From Anaerolineales bacterium (lineage in GTDB: Bacteria > Chloroflexota > Anaerolineae > Anaerolineales > Villigracilaceae), in the NCBI GenBank assembly GCA_014379595.1, contig JACMLM010000007.1:1-64000 (forward strand): DNA of 64,000 bases, given 5' to 3'. The notes under the pieces were generated by a model, which saw nothing but the letters and a program-made list of their open reading frames with translations, did no database searches and was not told where the DNA came from. Below are positions 16,543 through 26,597 of this stretch, piece after piece. The translations under genes and the position numbers were made by a program. Position 1 is the stretch's first letter; each line of letters starts with the position of its first letter.

Positions 16543-19098
16543 ATGGCAAACAACGAAGATGTCACTCCAGTCCGTCAACAATATTTGGATATTAAACGAG
16601 ATTATCCCGATACGATTGTCTTTTTTCGTCTCGGTGATTTTTATGAAACATTCGATGAAGATGCCGAAATCACTGCACGTGAATTGGATATTGTTTTAAC
16701 TTCTCGCCCAGTTGGCAAGGGCGTACGTGCGCCACTGGCAGGTATACCATATCATGCGGCTGAAAATTATCTTGCTCGCCTCATCGAAAAAGGCTATCAC
16801 GTTGCGATATGTGAACAAGTTGGTGAACAACCAGCGAAGGGGATTTTTCCGCGCAAAGTAGTAAGGGTTGTGACTCCTGGCACAGTGACTGAACCTGGAC
16901 TCTTGCCCGGGGATGCCAACAACTACCTCGCCTCGATCATCCTTAACGAAGGAACTGCTTCAATTTCTTATACAGACGTGACCACTGGAGAATTCGCCGT
17001 CACCGAACTTCCGCTCGAAGCCTTACGTGCCGAGCTGACTCGTTTGCACCCCGCCGAAATACTTTATCCAGATAATCAGACCTTGCCCGATGGAATCACA
17101 GGTCACCTAACTGCATTGCCTGCATGGAAATTTGAACCTGGAAAATGTAACGAGACTTTACTCGCGCAATTCAAATCGTCCACTTTGGATGGCTTTGGAT
17201 TAAAACAAAATAGTCTGGCAGTGAGAGCTGCAGGCGCAATTATTCAATATCTCAAAGAGACTCAACCCGATGCACTTCATCTTTTGAATTCATTGCGGTC
17301 TTACAGCTTAAAAGAATTTATGACATTGGATCCATCCACGCGCAGGAATTTAGAGTTAGATGAAACCCTGCGTGGCGAACGAAAAGGCTCTCTGCTTGGA
17401 ACACTTGACACAACTATTACGCCAATGGGTAAGCGACTCATGCATCAATGGGTCAGCCAGCCATTATTAAGCGTCGATAAAATCATTCATCGCCAAAAAG
17501 GCGTACAATATTTCTTTGACAATAGCATGATGCGCGCGGAATTACGAAACGCATTAAAGCCTCTCGCAGATTTGGAACGCATTGTTAACCGCGTCATTAC
17601 AGGGCAAGCCCAGCCGCGCGACCTAATAGCAATGAGAAGCACATTGGAAGGAATTCCAAATGTGATTGCATCATTTGATAGAAGGGCAAACGTAGAAAAT
17701 GCAAAGCTACCTAAACCTGATATGCTGACAGATGAATTGTCCCTTTTGCAAAATGCAATCGATGATGATCCACCCTCCACTTTGCAGAACACAGGCGTGA
17801 TTCGCTCAGGATATTCAGCGGAGCTAGACGGAGTCATTGAAGCGTCTAAACATGCACGGGATTGGATCGCAAACCTTGAAGGTATTGAGCGCGAAAAGAC
17901 AGGTATCAAGACTCTGAAGGTTGGCTACAATAAAGTATTTGGTTATTACATCGAAATCTCGCGCGGCGCAGCAGATAAAGCACCTGAGAGTTATATCCGC
18001 AAGCAGACTTTGGTCAACGCTGAAAGATTTATTACCCCAGAGATGAAGGAATATGAAACTCTGGTATTGAATGCAGAAGAACGCATCAAGGAAATTGAAA
18101 CTCGTTTGTTTCGAGAAGCCTGCGCTGAATTAAGTAAAGCCGCGAATAAGATTTTATCCACTGCGAGAGCAATCGCAGAATTGGACGTGCTGTCCGCTTT
18201 GGGCGAGGTGGCTGCCCTCGAAGGCTATAACAAGCCCGAAGTCCATGAAGGAAGCGAAATGGAAATCTGCGAGGGGCGACATTCTGTTGTGGAACAGTTA
18301 TTGAAAGGTGATAGATATATCCCGAATGATGTCATCTTTGAAAAAGGCGAAGTGGTGCGAGTTATCACAGGACCAAATATGGCGGGCAAATCTACCTATC
18401 TCAGACAAACTGCTTTGATCGTTTTGATGGCACAGATGGGATCGTTTGTGCCCGCCGCCTCTGCAAAGATCGGACTCGTTGATAGAATTTTCACGCGCAT
18501 CGGTGCACAGGATGAAATTCACGCGGGGCAATCTACGTTCATGGTGGAGATGGTGGAAGCCGCAAATATTTTGCATCATGCCACATCGCGCTCTTTGTTG
18601 ATTCTGGACGAAATCGGGCGCGGCACTTCAACATATGATGGCTTATCGATTGCGTGGGGAATTATCGAGTACATACATAATCATCCGCAACTACGAGCGA
18701 AGACTTTATTCGCAACCCATTATCACGAGTTGACTCAACTTGCAGATTTATTGCCCGGTGTGAGAAATTACAATGTAGCGGTCAGTGAAGCTGATAACAA
18801 AATCGTATTCCTGCATAAAATCATTGCGGGCGGAGCAGACCGTTCCTATGGAATCCATGTGGCACAACTTGCAGGTTTACCATCTCCAGTAATTCAACGC
18901 GCAAATGAGATTATGGCCGAGCTTGAAAAAACATCTGGCCGCGCGGTAAAGATTCATCCGCAGACTGCGCAGCAGGCTGCATTATTTCCTGAAACAAGTC
19001 CGTTACTCGATGAAATAAAGGGATTGGACGTGAATGCGCTTTCCCCCATTGAAGCTTTGAATAAATTATTTGAATGGCAGAAGAAGTTTACGAAATAG
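16543..19098 (+). CDS. mutS: DNA mismatch repair protein MutS
   Basis: About 851 residues. The mismatch-binding Phe-x-Glu motif is in GDFYETFDEDA near residue 35. The Walker A GPNMAGKST lies near residue 610, followed by the signature ST...ILDEIGRGTST and TLFATHYHEL. MutS recognises mispairs and small loops and recruits MutL using ATP. Length and domain order are those of bacterial MutS1. The start is uncertain between GTG at 16537 and ATG at 16543, and no strong ribosome binding site is seen. It is divergent from the small membrane protein gene, leaving less than 90 bases for both promoters. Confidence 0.97.
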   Translation: MANNEDVTPVRQQYLDIKRDYPDTIVFFRLGDFYETFDEDAEITARELDIVLTSRPVGKGVRAPLAGIPYHAAENYLARLIEKGYHVAICEQVGEQPAKGIFPRKVVRVVTPGTVTEPGLLPGDANNYLASIILNEGTASISYTDVTTGEFAVTELPLEALRAELTRLHPAEILYPDNQTLPDGITGHLTALPAWKFEPGKCNETLLAQFKSSTLDGFGLKQNSLAVRAAGAIIQYLKETQPDALHLLNSLRSYSLKEFMTLDPSTRRNLELDETLRGERKGSLLGTLDTTITPMGKRLMHQWVSQPLLSVDKIIHRQKGVQYFFDNSMMRAELRNALKPLADLERIVNRVITGQAQPRDLIAMRSTLEGIPNVIASFDRRANVENAKLPKPDMLTDELSLLQNAIDDDPPSTLQNTGVIRSGYSAELDGVIEASKHARDWIANLEGIEREKTGIKTLKVGYNKVFGYYIEISRGAADKAPESYIRKQTLVNAERFITPEMKEYETLVLNAEERIKEIETRLFREACAELSKAANKILSTARAIAELDVLSALGEVAALEGYNKPEVHEGSEMEICEGRHSVVEQLLKGDRYIPNDVIFEKGEVVRVITGPNMAGKSTYLRQTALIVLMAQMGSFVPAASAKIGLVDRIFTRIGAQDEIHAGQSTFMVEMVEAANILHHATSRSLLILDEIGRGTSTYDGLSIAWGIIEYIHNHPQLRAKTLFATHYHELTQLADLLPGVRNYNVAVSEADNKIVFLHKIIAGGADRSYGIHVAQLAGLPSPVIQRANEIMAELEKTSGRAVKIHPQTAQQAALFPETSPLLDEIKGLDVNALSPIEALNKLFEWQKKFTK

Positions 19099-19102
19099 TT
19101 TT

Positions 19103-20674
19103 ATGCAAAAAAATAAATTGAGTATAGATGAAATTGGCACTTTAATTCTTTTCGCCGCGCTCATCTTTGGAGGCTTGTTCCGTTTCTTCCCAACCATCAT
19201 GGCTGGCTTCCCCATCAATGATGGCGGCATGTTTTACACAATGATGAAAGACCTGCAAGTCAATCACTTTGTTCCTCCGCTTTACACAACATATAACAAT
19301 CTTCATATCCCGTTTGCTTATCCCCCACTAGCTTTATATATTGGCGCGATCATCAGCAGTATATTCAATATTTCTCTACTTGAAATATTACGATGGCTGC
19401 CAGCATTGATCAATACAGCATGTATATTTGCTTTTTATTTTCTTGCCAAAGAAATTTTGGGAGATAAGATCAAAGCCAGCATTGCCGCCCTCGTCTTTGC
19501 ATTCACTCCACATCTAAGTACATGGCTCTCTGCAGGCGGCGGGCTAACGCGCAGCTTCGGCACTTTATTTATGATCCTGACAGTTTTATATTCGTACAAG
19601 CTGTTCGTAAACAATAATTCAAAATCCATTTGGGGCGCGATCATTTTCGGAAGCCTAACCGTGCTCAGCCACACCGAATCAACCATATTTGCAATTGCCC
19701 TGCCTCTCTACATTTGGGTCACAAAATCGCGTTCGATGAAATCCGCGCTTCAAGCTGGATTAATTGGACTCGGCGTCTTCCTGTTTGCAGGTCCGTGGTA
19801 TGGATTGGTCATCAGCAGGCATGGACCCGAACCGCTTCTTTCCGCTCTAAAAACTGGCAGCCAGACGATTTGGTCTATTCTGCACCTGATCAACATTGAC
19901 ATTATCACTGAGGAACCTTATCTCGATCTTTTAGGTGTATTCGGGATTATGGGAATAATATTTCTGGTGATAAAAAAGGAATATTTCATTCCGTTAATGC
20001 TCGTAGTGATGGTTCTCGCTCAACCGCGAAGCGCACATACTGTTGGGAATATTCCACTAGCCATGGCTGCTGGAATTTTTATTATTGAAGTTCTATTGCC
20101 AGCAATCACAAACATTGACGATACTCAAAATGCAAAAAATAATCGTGGCATTAAAGTATTTCTCTTTATTGCCCTGCCCTATCTTCTTATCAACTCTGTT
20201 TATCAAGGATTTATGCTTTCACAGAACCACGTCTCTGAAGGTGAACAAAGAGCCATGCAATGGATTAAAGAGAATACACCCGAAGGCAGTCAATTCCTTG
20301 TAATAACTGGCGAATCAGAATCCATGTGCGAATCTAGTGCAGAATGGTTCCCTACGCTGACAGAGAGGACGAGTCTAGCCACCTTGCAAGGCAGAGAATG
20401 GCTGCTCGGAAGTAAATTCGGCGAGTTTATCGGTCACAGAACAAACCTACAAAGCTGTATTAATGAAAATATGGAATGTCTTGAGCGTGAAATCAAATAT
20501 TTTGCTGAAGATTTTGATTACATCTATATTTCAATTAAAACCCCTACAAATAACTGCCAAGCGATGAATGTATCCCGTCAGACAACACGAGGCATTGTCA
20601 CTACGCTGGAAAAGTCCTCGGATTACGCGGCAGTATATAAAACCAGTAGTGTTGTAATTTTTCTCAAAAAGTAA
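19103..20674 (+). CDS. Multi-pass membrane glycosyltransferase-like protein (GT-C/GT39 type)
   Basis: 523 residues from the ATG at 19103, four bases after the mutS stop; an earlier in-frame start would overlap mutS. It has about 11 membrane helices. The first external loop FPINDGGMFYTMMKDLQ has the Asp expected for a GT-C donor-binding site, and the soluble C-terminal tail begins near residue 395 (MQWIKENTPEGSQFLVITGE). It probably transfers lipid-linked sugars outside the membrane. Placement after mutS suggests read-through transcription without a functional link. It is convergent with the next membrane gene, 22 bases away. Confidence 0.7.
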   Translation: MQKNKLSIDEIGTLILFAALIFGGLFRFFPTIMAGFPINDGGMFYTMMKDLQVNHFVPPLYTTYNNLHIPFAYPPLALYIGAIISSIFNISLLEILRWLPALINTACIFAFYFLAKEILGDKIKASIAALVFAFTPHLSTWLSAGGGLTRSFGTLFMILTVLYSYKLFVNNNSKSIWGAIIFGSLTVLSHTESTIFAIALPLYIWVTKSRSMKSALQAGLIGLGVFLFAGPWYGLVISRHGPEPLLSALKTGSQTIWSILHLINIDIITEEPYLDLLGVFGIMGIIFLVIKKEYFIPLMLVVMVLAQPRSAHTVGNIPLAMAAGIFIIEVLLPAITNIDDTQNAKNNRGIKVFLFIALPYLLINSVYQGFMLSQNHVSEGEQRAMQWIKENTPEGSQFLVITGESESMCESSAEWFPTLTERTSLATLQGREWLLGSKFGEFIGHRTNLQSCINENMECLEREIKYFAEDFDYIYISIKTPTNNCQAMNVSRQTTRGIVTTLEKSSDYAAVYKTSSVVIFLKK

Positions 20675-20696
20675 TCCCGCAGCTATAATATTGCAG

Positions 20697-22826
20697 TTAG
20701 TTTGAAATTATGTATCCTCCGCATGTATACAGCGCATAATACTCGTTTTCATAGATAGGCGGGCGTTGCACTTTCAGGGTTTCCAGACTATCCCATAGCG
20801 GGTCCGTATCTTTTAATATTAAAATATCAATTGAATATTTCATACAAACAGAATCAATCGTTCCCCAATCAGATGCCTCTTTTGTAAATACAACGCCAAT
20901 ATTATCCACAAGATCGTCATAAATTTCGGGAGAAACACCATATGATGTTCGATTTGAGATGATCATTTGATGGTTCCCGTATAACCCACTGGGGCGATCA
21001 AGAAAATCCAATGGATTGTTTTGAGTAATAACATCATGGGAAAAATGATCACGCAAATAGTTATATGCCAGACGCGCAGAATAAGTCCTATTCCCCAGCC
21101 GTGTATCAGGGCTTAAATTATTAGGAAATCCCACGACATTCATATCCACAAGTATAGACCAGGCCCGAAGCGATAAAAATTCCAAGCTCATAGTTAATAT
21201 GCCAATGATCATCGTGGCACTCAAAACCAATCTTAGTGTTTTCGTTCCCTTAACCCTGTCAAACATTCGTGGGGAAAGCCATTTTTTTACACTGCCAAAT
21301 TGAAAAAGCACATCGGCAGACCAAACAACAAGAATAAACTGCAGGGGAAGCCAGCCACGAATCCCCAGATCATTTATTACAATTATGTTCGAGTAAAGGA
21401 ATGAAAGAACAACTATCGTAACAACCACAAGAATCAATTCTGCCTTGTAGATTGAAATCGACCTTCCCTCCCCCTGGTAAATTTCCTGAAGCCAAATAAT
21501 AGCCATGAGAAAGAAAAAGCCAAGTTCAAATAAATAATTCAGTGGAAGAAAGGCGAAATCTAAAATACTAAGCGCGAAGTGAGAAAACCCAGTTAACAAG
21601 CTGGTAATCATAAATGGGCGTATATAGAAAGCCAGCGGCAACCCACCATTCGGAGAGGAAGAAGCCCCCCCATCACGGAGAATGCCCAACAAAAATGGGA
21701 ACACAAAAATCAACCCGAACACTCCTCCTAGAATCATAAATAAAATTTGCTGGTATTTCTTTTCTTTAAAAATCAAAACCATTCCCCAGATAATCCAAAA
21801 TATGGCGAAAACAAACATAACCCAAACCGATAATCCAAAAGCTGAGGCAAATGCCAATCCAATAATGATAGCGTGAGGGATTCTGTATGTAAATTTTTTA
21901 TCCATATTCTGCACAGCAATCAAGAGCGACAAAATGCAGGCGAGAGCAGCCACCAAGTGATGAGGAACCCATGCCAGAGCATTCATCCATGACATAATTG
22001 GCATATTCCAGCCTTCCAATTGACCCTGAAATGGCAATTGTCCAAGTCTGAAATGAAAACTCGACATGATAATTAATACCATTATGAAGTCCAAGCCACC
22101 AATTACAAAAAGCTGAATCCCAATAAAGGATTTTTTCCAGGCACTTTGTGATTCTTGGTCATCTCGGACACGGAGGTACGTTGCAAGAGTTGCAAAGAGG
22201 AGAAGGCCTGCCCAGCTTATACTGGCAATCATGGCATGATATGCACTAACCAAATTACCACCCATTTGATCTACTATACTGGCCAGAATGTACCAATAGT
22301 AGTAAAGAGAGTTAAGCAATATTGTCTGACCTGGATAGTAAGACGGATTTACAGGAGGAACACCAGTACGAGTAATTGCATCTGTAACAGAGACGCGAGT
22401 AGTAAGGTCATAAGAGTTCGAACTGAAATATAAACGGTTCCCAATTTGAAGATCCGCTAATGTAATAATAGAAAGAATCACCCACAGTACGGCAAATATG
22501 ATAGCAAGCCTTTGATAGTTCTTATCATGCATTGACTGCCTATAAAATCTTACGAAGACATATATGCTCAAGACGGCGAGGAGAACTAATATACTAAAAA
22601 CAACTGAAAAAGATGCAAATCTATAAACAAGAAACAGGATGGCGGGAGCTATTGAAGCAGAAATTGGCATGGCCATAATAATCTGTACTATCGGTGTGCG
22701 TTTCCTAAAGTTAAACAGGTTAAGTGTATAACCAGTTACATATCCCGGAAAGACAAAAATGAATGGATACAAAAGGCAAGCCAGAAGGATTCCAAAAATA
22801 TCGTGAAAAGTAAAGTTTAGAAGCAT
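20697..22826 (-). CDS. Large polytopic membrane protein, putative glycosyltransferase
   Basis: 709 residues with about 14-15 hydrophobic segments spread over residues 10-560, followed by a soluble part (about 575-709) containing 'LAYNYLRDHF' and an ending 'YYALYTCGGYIISN'. The large external loop after the fourth to fifth helix (NRLYFSSNSYDLTTRVSV) is in the position of GT-C acceptor/donor loops. I do not recognise a named family with confidence. The soluble C-terminal end resembles those of other GT-C-like membrane proteins in this window. It precedes the UPF0104/GT2 genes only in reverse order, about 70 bases downstream of them on the same strand. Confidence 0.6.
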   Translation of the reverse strand: MLLNFTFHDIFGILLACLLYPFIFVFPGYVTGYTLNLFNFRKRTPIVQIIMAMPISASIAPAILFLVYRFASFSVVFSILVLLAVLSIYVFVRFYRQSMHDKNYQRLAIIFAVLWVILSIITLADLQIGNRLYFSSNSYDLTTRVSVTDAITRTGVPPVNPSYYPGQTILLNSLYYYWYILASIVDQMGGNLVSAYHAMIASISWAGLLLFATLATYLRVRDDQESQSAWKKSFIGIQLFVIGGLDFIMVLIIMSSFHFRLGQLPFQGQLEGWNMPIMSWMNALAWVPHHLVAALACILSLLIAVQNMDKKFTYRIPHAIIIGLAFASAFGLSVWVMFVFAIFWIIWGMVLIFKEKKYQQILFMILGGVFGLIFVFPFLLGILRDGGASSSPNGGLPLAFYIRPFMITSLLTGFSHFALSILDFAFLPLNYLFELGFFFLMAIIWLQEIYQGEGRSISIYKAELILVVVTIVVLSFLYSNIIVINDLGIRGWLPLQFILVVWSADVLFQFGSVKKWLSPRMFDRVKGTKTLRLVLSATMIIGILTMSLEFLSLRAWSILVDMNVVGFPNNLSPDTRLGNRTYSARLAYNYLRDHFSHDVITQNNPLDFLDRPSGLYGNHQMIISNRTSYGVSPEIYDDLVDNIGVVFTKEASDWGTIDSVCMKYSIDILILKDTDPLWDSLETLKVQRPPIYENEYYALYTCGGYIISN

Positions 22827-22894
22827 AGTTTTTCCGTTTTTATTAAATTAACTCAAGCAATGTTGAGCTTATATTCTGAAATATAAAATTGTTT

Positions 22895-23932
22895 TCAGTC
22901 ATGTAATTCTCCATCTGGCTTTTTGGTTTGCGTTACTAGGACACCGCGTGAGCCAATCCAAACCCCAGGGCCACCCCAAAAAGAAACTACCAATAAATTT
23001 AAAGCCTGAGTAATTAATATCAAAGCCAGAGCAGCTTCACGCTCAAAACCAAAAGGCATAAGCACCGTTACTGCTACAAATTGATATATACCAACATAGC
23101 CTGGAGTAGAAGGTATTGCACTCGATATTCCTAATGCAGAGATGAACAAAAGTGATTGAGCAAGTGAAAGTGATTTGTGGAGGGAAAGGGCAATCCAGGC
23201 CATTCCAAGCCCATCCATAAACCAGATCAGAAGGGTGAAAAATAAAAATAATAAGCCTTGCTGGATATTTGCTATCGCTTTTAAACCCTGGAAAAAGTGT
23301 TGAAGTATTTGGTACAGTCCTGATTTAGTAGATTTACCTAAGAAGGGCAGTATATTAATGATACGAGCGGCTAAGCCATGAAATAATGGAAGCAAGAAGA
23401 TGAACATAACTCCAATGACTGCCGCAATTGCGAATCTCTCAAGTGCACTTTGCACAGACTTTGGAAATGCATCTACAAAAAAGAGAGAGGCTGCCCCGAT
23501 AATCACCAGCGCAGCAAGGTCGATGAGTCTTTCAGTAATACCGGTAGCAAGGACGAAAACAACAGGGATAGTTTCTTTTCGCGCAATATAAGCGGCTCGA
23601 ATAAACTCTCCTGCTCTTGCAGGAAAAACAGTATTCCCAAGATAACCTGCCATGTTTGCCCAAAAGACGTTCAAAGGCGGAATTTTTTTATGGGTGATGA
23701 GCAAAATACGCCAGCGTAGTGAACGTAAAAAATAAGTGGCACTACTCCATATCAACAGAAGTGCCACATATAAATAATTTGCTCTCTCAAGAGAAATAAA
23801 GAAAGCCGGCCAATCGAGTCCGCGCAAGGCAAAATAGAGAAGAATTACTGCCAGTAGGATCGATACCCAGAAAATGAAGCGGCTACGCGGTTGCCGAACA
23901 GCTGGCGAGTTGGAAAGGAAATCCTTAAAAAT
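22895..23932 (-). CDS. UPF0104 / lysylphosphatidylglycerol synthase-type transmembrane protein (flippase-like)
   Basis: The only standard start in this frame is a TTG at 23827, but that cuts off the first membrane helix typical of the family. The frame is open for 35 more codons and encodes FIFWVSILLAVILLYFALRG, matching that helix, back to an ATT at 23932 that has AAAAGGAG seven bases upstream. I therefore place the start at this ATT, overlapping the preceding GT2 gene by eight bases. The protein (345 residues) has about eight helices, family motifs RSLRWRILL, NTVFPARAGEFIRA and PSTPGYVGIYQFVAV. Relatives accompany glycosyltransferases and may move or modify lipid-linked substrates. Confidence 0.75.
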   Translation of the reverse strand: MFKDFLSNSPAVRQPRSRFIFWVSILLAVILLYFALRGLDWPAFFISLERANYLYVALLLIWSSATYFLRSLRWRILLITHKKIPPLNVFWANMAGYLGNTVFPARAGEFIRAAYIARKETIPVVFVLATGITERLIDLAALVIIGAASLFFVDAFPKSVQSALERFAIAAVIGVMFIFLLPLFHGLAARIINILPFLGKSTKSGLYQILQHFFQGLKAIANIQQGLLFLFFTLLIWFMDGLGMAWIALSLHKSLSLAQSLLFISALGISSAIPSTPGYVGIYQFVAVTVLMPFGFEREAALALILITQALNLLVVSFWGGPGVWIGSRGVLVTQTKKPDGELHD

Positions 23933-24851
23933 TGATACGCTCCTTTTCGATCACAAGAGGTCTATGCATAACCTGGGTATAAATTGCACCAATATATTCC
24001 CCAACGATTCCTAAGAAAAGCAGTTGAACAGAGCCAAGAAAAAACAAACCGATCACCAATGGAGCCGAACCAAGTGAAAATTGATACCAAAAGATTAGTT
24101 TATAAACAAGATAGATAAGACCGATTAAAAAACTGACAAGTGCTGAAAGGAAACCAAACATGGTGGCAAGGCGTAACGGGATTTTTGTATAGTTAGTCAC
24201 CCCGAGCATGGCCATATCATAGAGGGTATAAAAGTTATTTTTGGTAATACCACGCTTCCGACGCGGTTGTGTAAACGCAATTTCTGCCATCTCGAAACCA
24301 ATATCGGCGATCAGCCCACGAAAATAAGGATAAGGGTCGTTAATATCACGGAGAATTTCTATTACACGCTGATCATACAATCCGAACCCTGTATAGTTAT
24401 CAATTAACCGCACGTCGGAGAGACTACGCAATATCCGATAGTAAAGCGATCTAAAAAAATAGAATAAACCAAATTCTTCACTTTTAGTTTTAATGCCAAT
24501 CACCACCTTATACCCCTGTTCCCATTTCTGAATAAAATCCGGGATCAGCTCCGGCGGATCTTGTAAATCAGATGCAAGAATAATAACAGCATCGCCTGAG
24601 CCTTGTAACAAACCATAATAAGGTGAACGAATGTGCCCGAAATTGCGTGAATTTACAATAATCTTCACGTTTTTATCTTTTAATGCAATAGTCTTTAAAA
24701 TATTAACCGTCTCATCTGTAGATGAATTATCGATAAAGATATGTTCATAATTACACCCTTTATCTTCCAACGTTTTACGGATACGTGTGTATAGCTCTTC
24801 CACATTCTCTGCTTCATTAAAGCAGGGCGTAACGATACTAATCATCTTCAT
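23925..24851 (-). CDS. GtrB-like family 2 glycosyltransferase (polyprenyl-phosphate sugar synthase)
   Basis: 308 residues from the ATG at 24851 (GGAAGG upstream). The GT-A domain has ISIVTPCFNEAENV, the nucleotide-binding ASDLQDPPELIP with the metal-binding DxD-like Asp pair, and FGLYDQRVIEIL. Two membrane helices (about 225-290) follow, as in GtrB/DPM1-like enzymes that load a sugar onto undecaprenyl phosphate for use by GT-C transferases. It overlaps the UPF0104 gene and follows the AroB-like gene by 18 bases, so it is probably part of the same operon. Confidence 0.85.
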   Translation of the reverse strand: MKMISIVTPCFNEAENVEELYTRIRKTLEDKGCNYEHIFIDNSSTDETVNILKTIALKDKNVKIIVNSRNFGHIRSPYYGLLQGSGDAVIILASDLQDPPELIPDFIQKWEQGYKVVIGIKTKSEEFGLFYFFRSLYYRILRSLSDVRLIDNYTGFGLYDQRVIEILRDINDPYPYFRGLIADIGFEMAEIAFTQPRRKRGITKNNFYTLYDMAMLGVTNYTKIPLRLATMFGFLSALVSFLIGLIYLVYKLIFWYQFSLGSAPLVIGLFFLGSVQLLFLGIVGEYIGAIYTQVMHRPLVIEKERINF

Positions 24852-24869
24852 TTGCACCTTCCATAAAAT

Positions 24870-25946
24870 CTACAAATTTAGCATGGCCTTACTTTCAGTT
24901 AGTGCACTCGCCACTTCAACTGGCGTCAGATCATTAATACGTATAAAATCAAAATTATTTTGCATCATAATTAATGCCAGCAAGTCGCCAGTACGTTTTT
25001 TGTCTTTCTTCATAGCATCAATTATCACTTCAGGTTCGATTGAATGGACTGGAGGCAAGACTTTTAAACTAGGAAGAATTAGATTTCGTGCAATTTCAGT
25101 TGCCAACATCTCGTTCAACAATCCTCGATTTCTTGCTACAAAATTGGCTGCCAGCATGCCGAAAACAACAGCTTGACCATGAGGAACCGCAAAATTAGAT
25201 GTGCTCTCAAGAGCATGGCCAAAATCGTGGCCATAGTTTAGTAGGTTTCGGCGCCCAATATCGAATTCATCTCCGTCCATATAACTAAGTTTCACATCTA
25301 AAGATACTCTAATAGCTTGAAGTAAAGCGTCAGGATCACGTGACATGATAGATGGGATATGCTGTATAAGATCACGAAAATTTAATTCTCCGCCCATTAG
25401 GTGAAGTTTTATCACTTCGCCTAATCCACTATAAAAATCAGGATCACTCTGAGTTTTTAAAAAGGGAGGATAAATATATATTTGTGCAGGTGGAAAAAAT
25501 GTACCGATTAGGTTTTTATAACCGTGATAATTTAGAGATGTTTTACTTCCAATACAGCTATCAGCCTGTGCCAACAATGTAGTGGGGATATAAATCCAAT
25601 GGATTCCGCGATAAATTGTAGATGCAGCAAAGCCAGTAATATCCTGCAAGATGCCACCGCCAAAAGAAATCAATTTCAGATTGCGCTTCGCAGACAACGT
25701 GACGAATTGGTCGTAGAGTTCTTGCACAGTTTCAAGACTCTTGCGGTCTTCGTTAATAGGCAGGACAATTACATCACTTGTTGGCAAATCTTTCAGCAAT
25801 GTAGAAGAGTAAAGATTCCATACGTTTTCATCTACTACAAAACAAGCCTGTGGAGATTGTGCCAACTGCTCAATAAAATCAGGGTCGGACTCTATCAAAA
25901 CATCATAATTGCGAATATTAGACTGTACCGAAAAATTCATAGACAT
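24870..25946 (-). CDS. 3-dehydroquinate synthase-like sugar phosphate cyclase
   Basis: 358 residues. NAD-binding GGGILQDITGFAAST (about 96-111), IPTTLLAQADSCIGSKTS, and the metal ligands of the family, Glu in GLGEVIK, His in NYGHDFGHALE and His in PHGQAV. Such enzymes cyclise 7-phospho-heptulosonates or related sugar phosphates. Placement among NeuB-like, SDR and ThDP genes and away from aro genes suggests a specialised cyclase for a surface component, not shikimate synthesis. That cannot be decided from sequence alone. The ATG has GGAGG six bases upstream and overlaps the SDR gene end by ten bases, so translation is likely coupled. Confidence 0.8.
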   Translation of the reverse strand: MSMNFSVQSNIRNYDVLIESDPDFIEQLAQSPQACFVVDENVWNLYSSTLLKDLPTSDVIVLPINEDRKSLETVQELYDQFVTLSAKRNLKLISFGGGILQDITGFAASTIYRGIHWIYIPTTLLAQADSCIGSKTSLNYHGYKNLIGTFFPPAQIYIYPPFLKTQSDPDFYSGLGEVIKLHLMGGELNFRDLIQHIPSIMSRDPDALLQAIRVSLDVKLSYMDGDEFDIGRRNLLNYGHDFGHALESTSNFAVPHGQAVVFGMLAANFVARNRGLLNEMLATEIARNLILPSLKVLPPVHSIEPEVIIDAMKKDKKRTGDLLALIMMQNNFDFIRINDLTPVEVASALTESKAMLNL

Positions 25947-26596
25947 GTATAGCCTCCATCTACCACGATGGTCTGGCCTGTTAAGTAAGTATTTTGCTCC
26001 GAGCAGAGAAAAGCAACTACGCTGGCGATTTCCTGCGGCGCCGCAAGACGTTGAATTGGAATCGTTTGGCTAATTTTATCAATTTCAGTTGCAGAATTGT
26101 TTTGGCGAGTTAAATCTGTCATTACATAACCTGGAGCTACCGCGTTGACAAGAATATTGTAGGGAGCAAGCTCAACTGCCAGAGAGCGTGTCATCCCATT
26201 CAGAGCAGTTTTACTCATTGAGTAACTAGTGCGCCCGGCTCTGCTAACAACACTTAATAAAGAACTGATATTAACGATACGGCCATAATTTCGTGCCTTC
26301 ATTTGCGGCGCAACAAATTGGATCAGACGAAAAGGTGCGAGCAAATTTATTTGAAGGGTGTCGTCTAAGTCTTTATTTTCTATATTTTCAAGCATGGCAA
26401 TACGATTAATACCCGCGTCATTAATCAGAATATCTATAGGTTGATCTAGGCCGGCAAGATAAGATTCTAGAGATTGCTCTGAGCCGAGATCCAATTCTGC
26501 GCGAGAAGGCGTCAAGACCTTACAATCTGAGGCTAACTGAGCGGCAATTGCCGCGCCTATACCGCGCGATGCGCCTGTGACCAAGGCAATCCGCAT
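25937..26596 (-). CDS. Short-chain dehydrogenase/reductase
   Basis: 219 residues. TGASRGIGAAIA is the NAD(P)-binding glycine motif, NDAGIN the structural NAG-like motif, a Ser in VNISSLLSVVSR and the catalytic Tyr-x-x-x-Lys in YSMSKTALNG; it ends in YLTGQTIVVDGGYTCL as FabG-like SDRs do. It probably oxidises or reduces a sugar or keto intermediate made by its neighbours. It follows the NeuB-like gene with a one-base gap and overlaps the AroB-like gene. Confidence 0.85.
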   Translation of the reverse strand: MRIALVTGASRGIGAAIAAQLASDCKVLTPSRAELDLGSEQSLESYLAGLDQPIDILINDAGINRIAMLENIENKDLDDTLQINLLAPFRLIQFVAPQMKARNYGRIVNISSLLSVVSRAGRTSYSMSKTALNGMTRSLAVELAPYNILVNAVAPGYVMTDLTRQNNSATEIDKISQTIPIQRLAAPQEIASVVAFLCSEQNTYLTGQTIVVDGGYTCL

Positions 26597-26597
26597 T

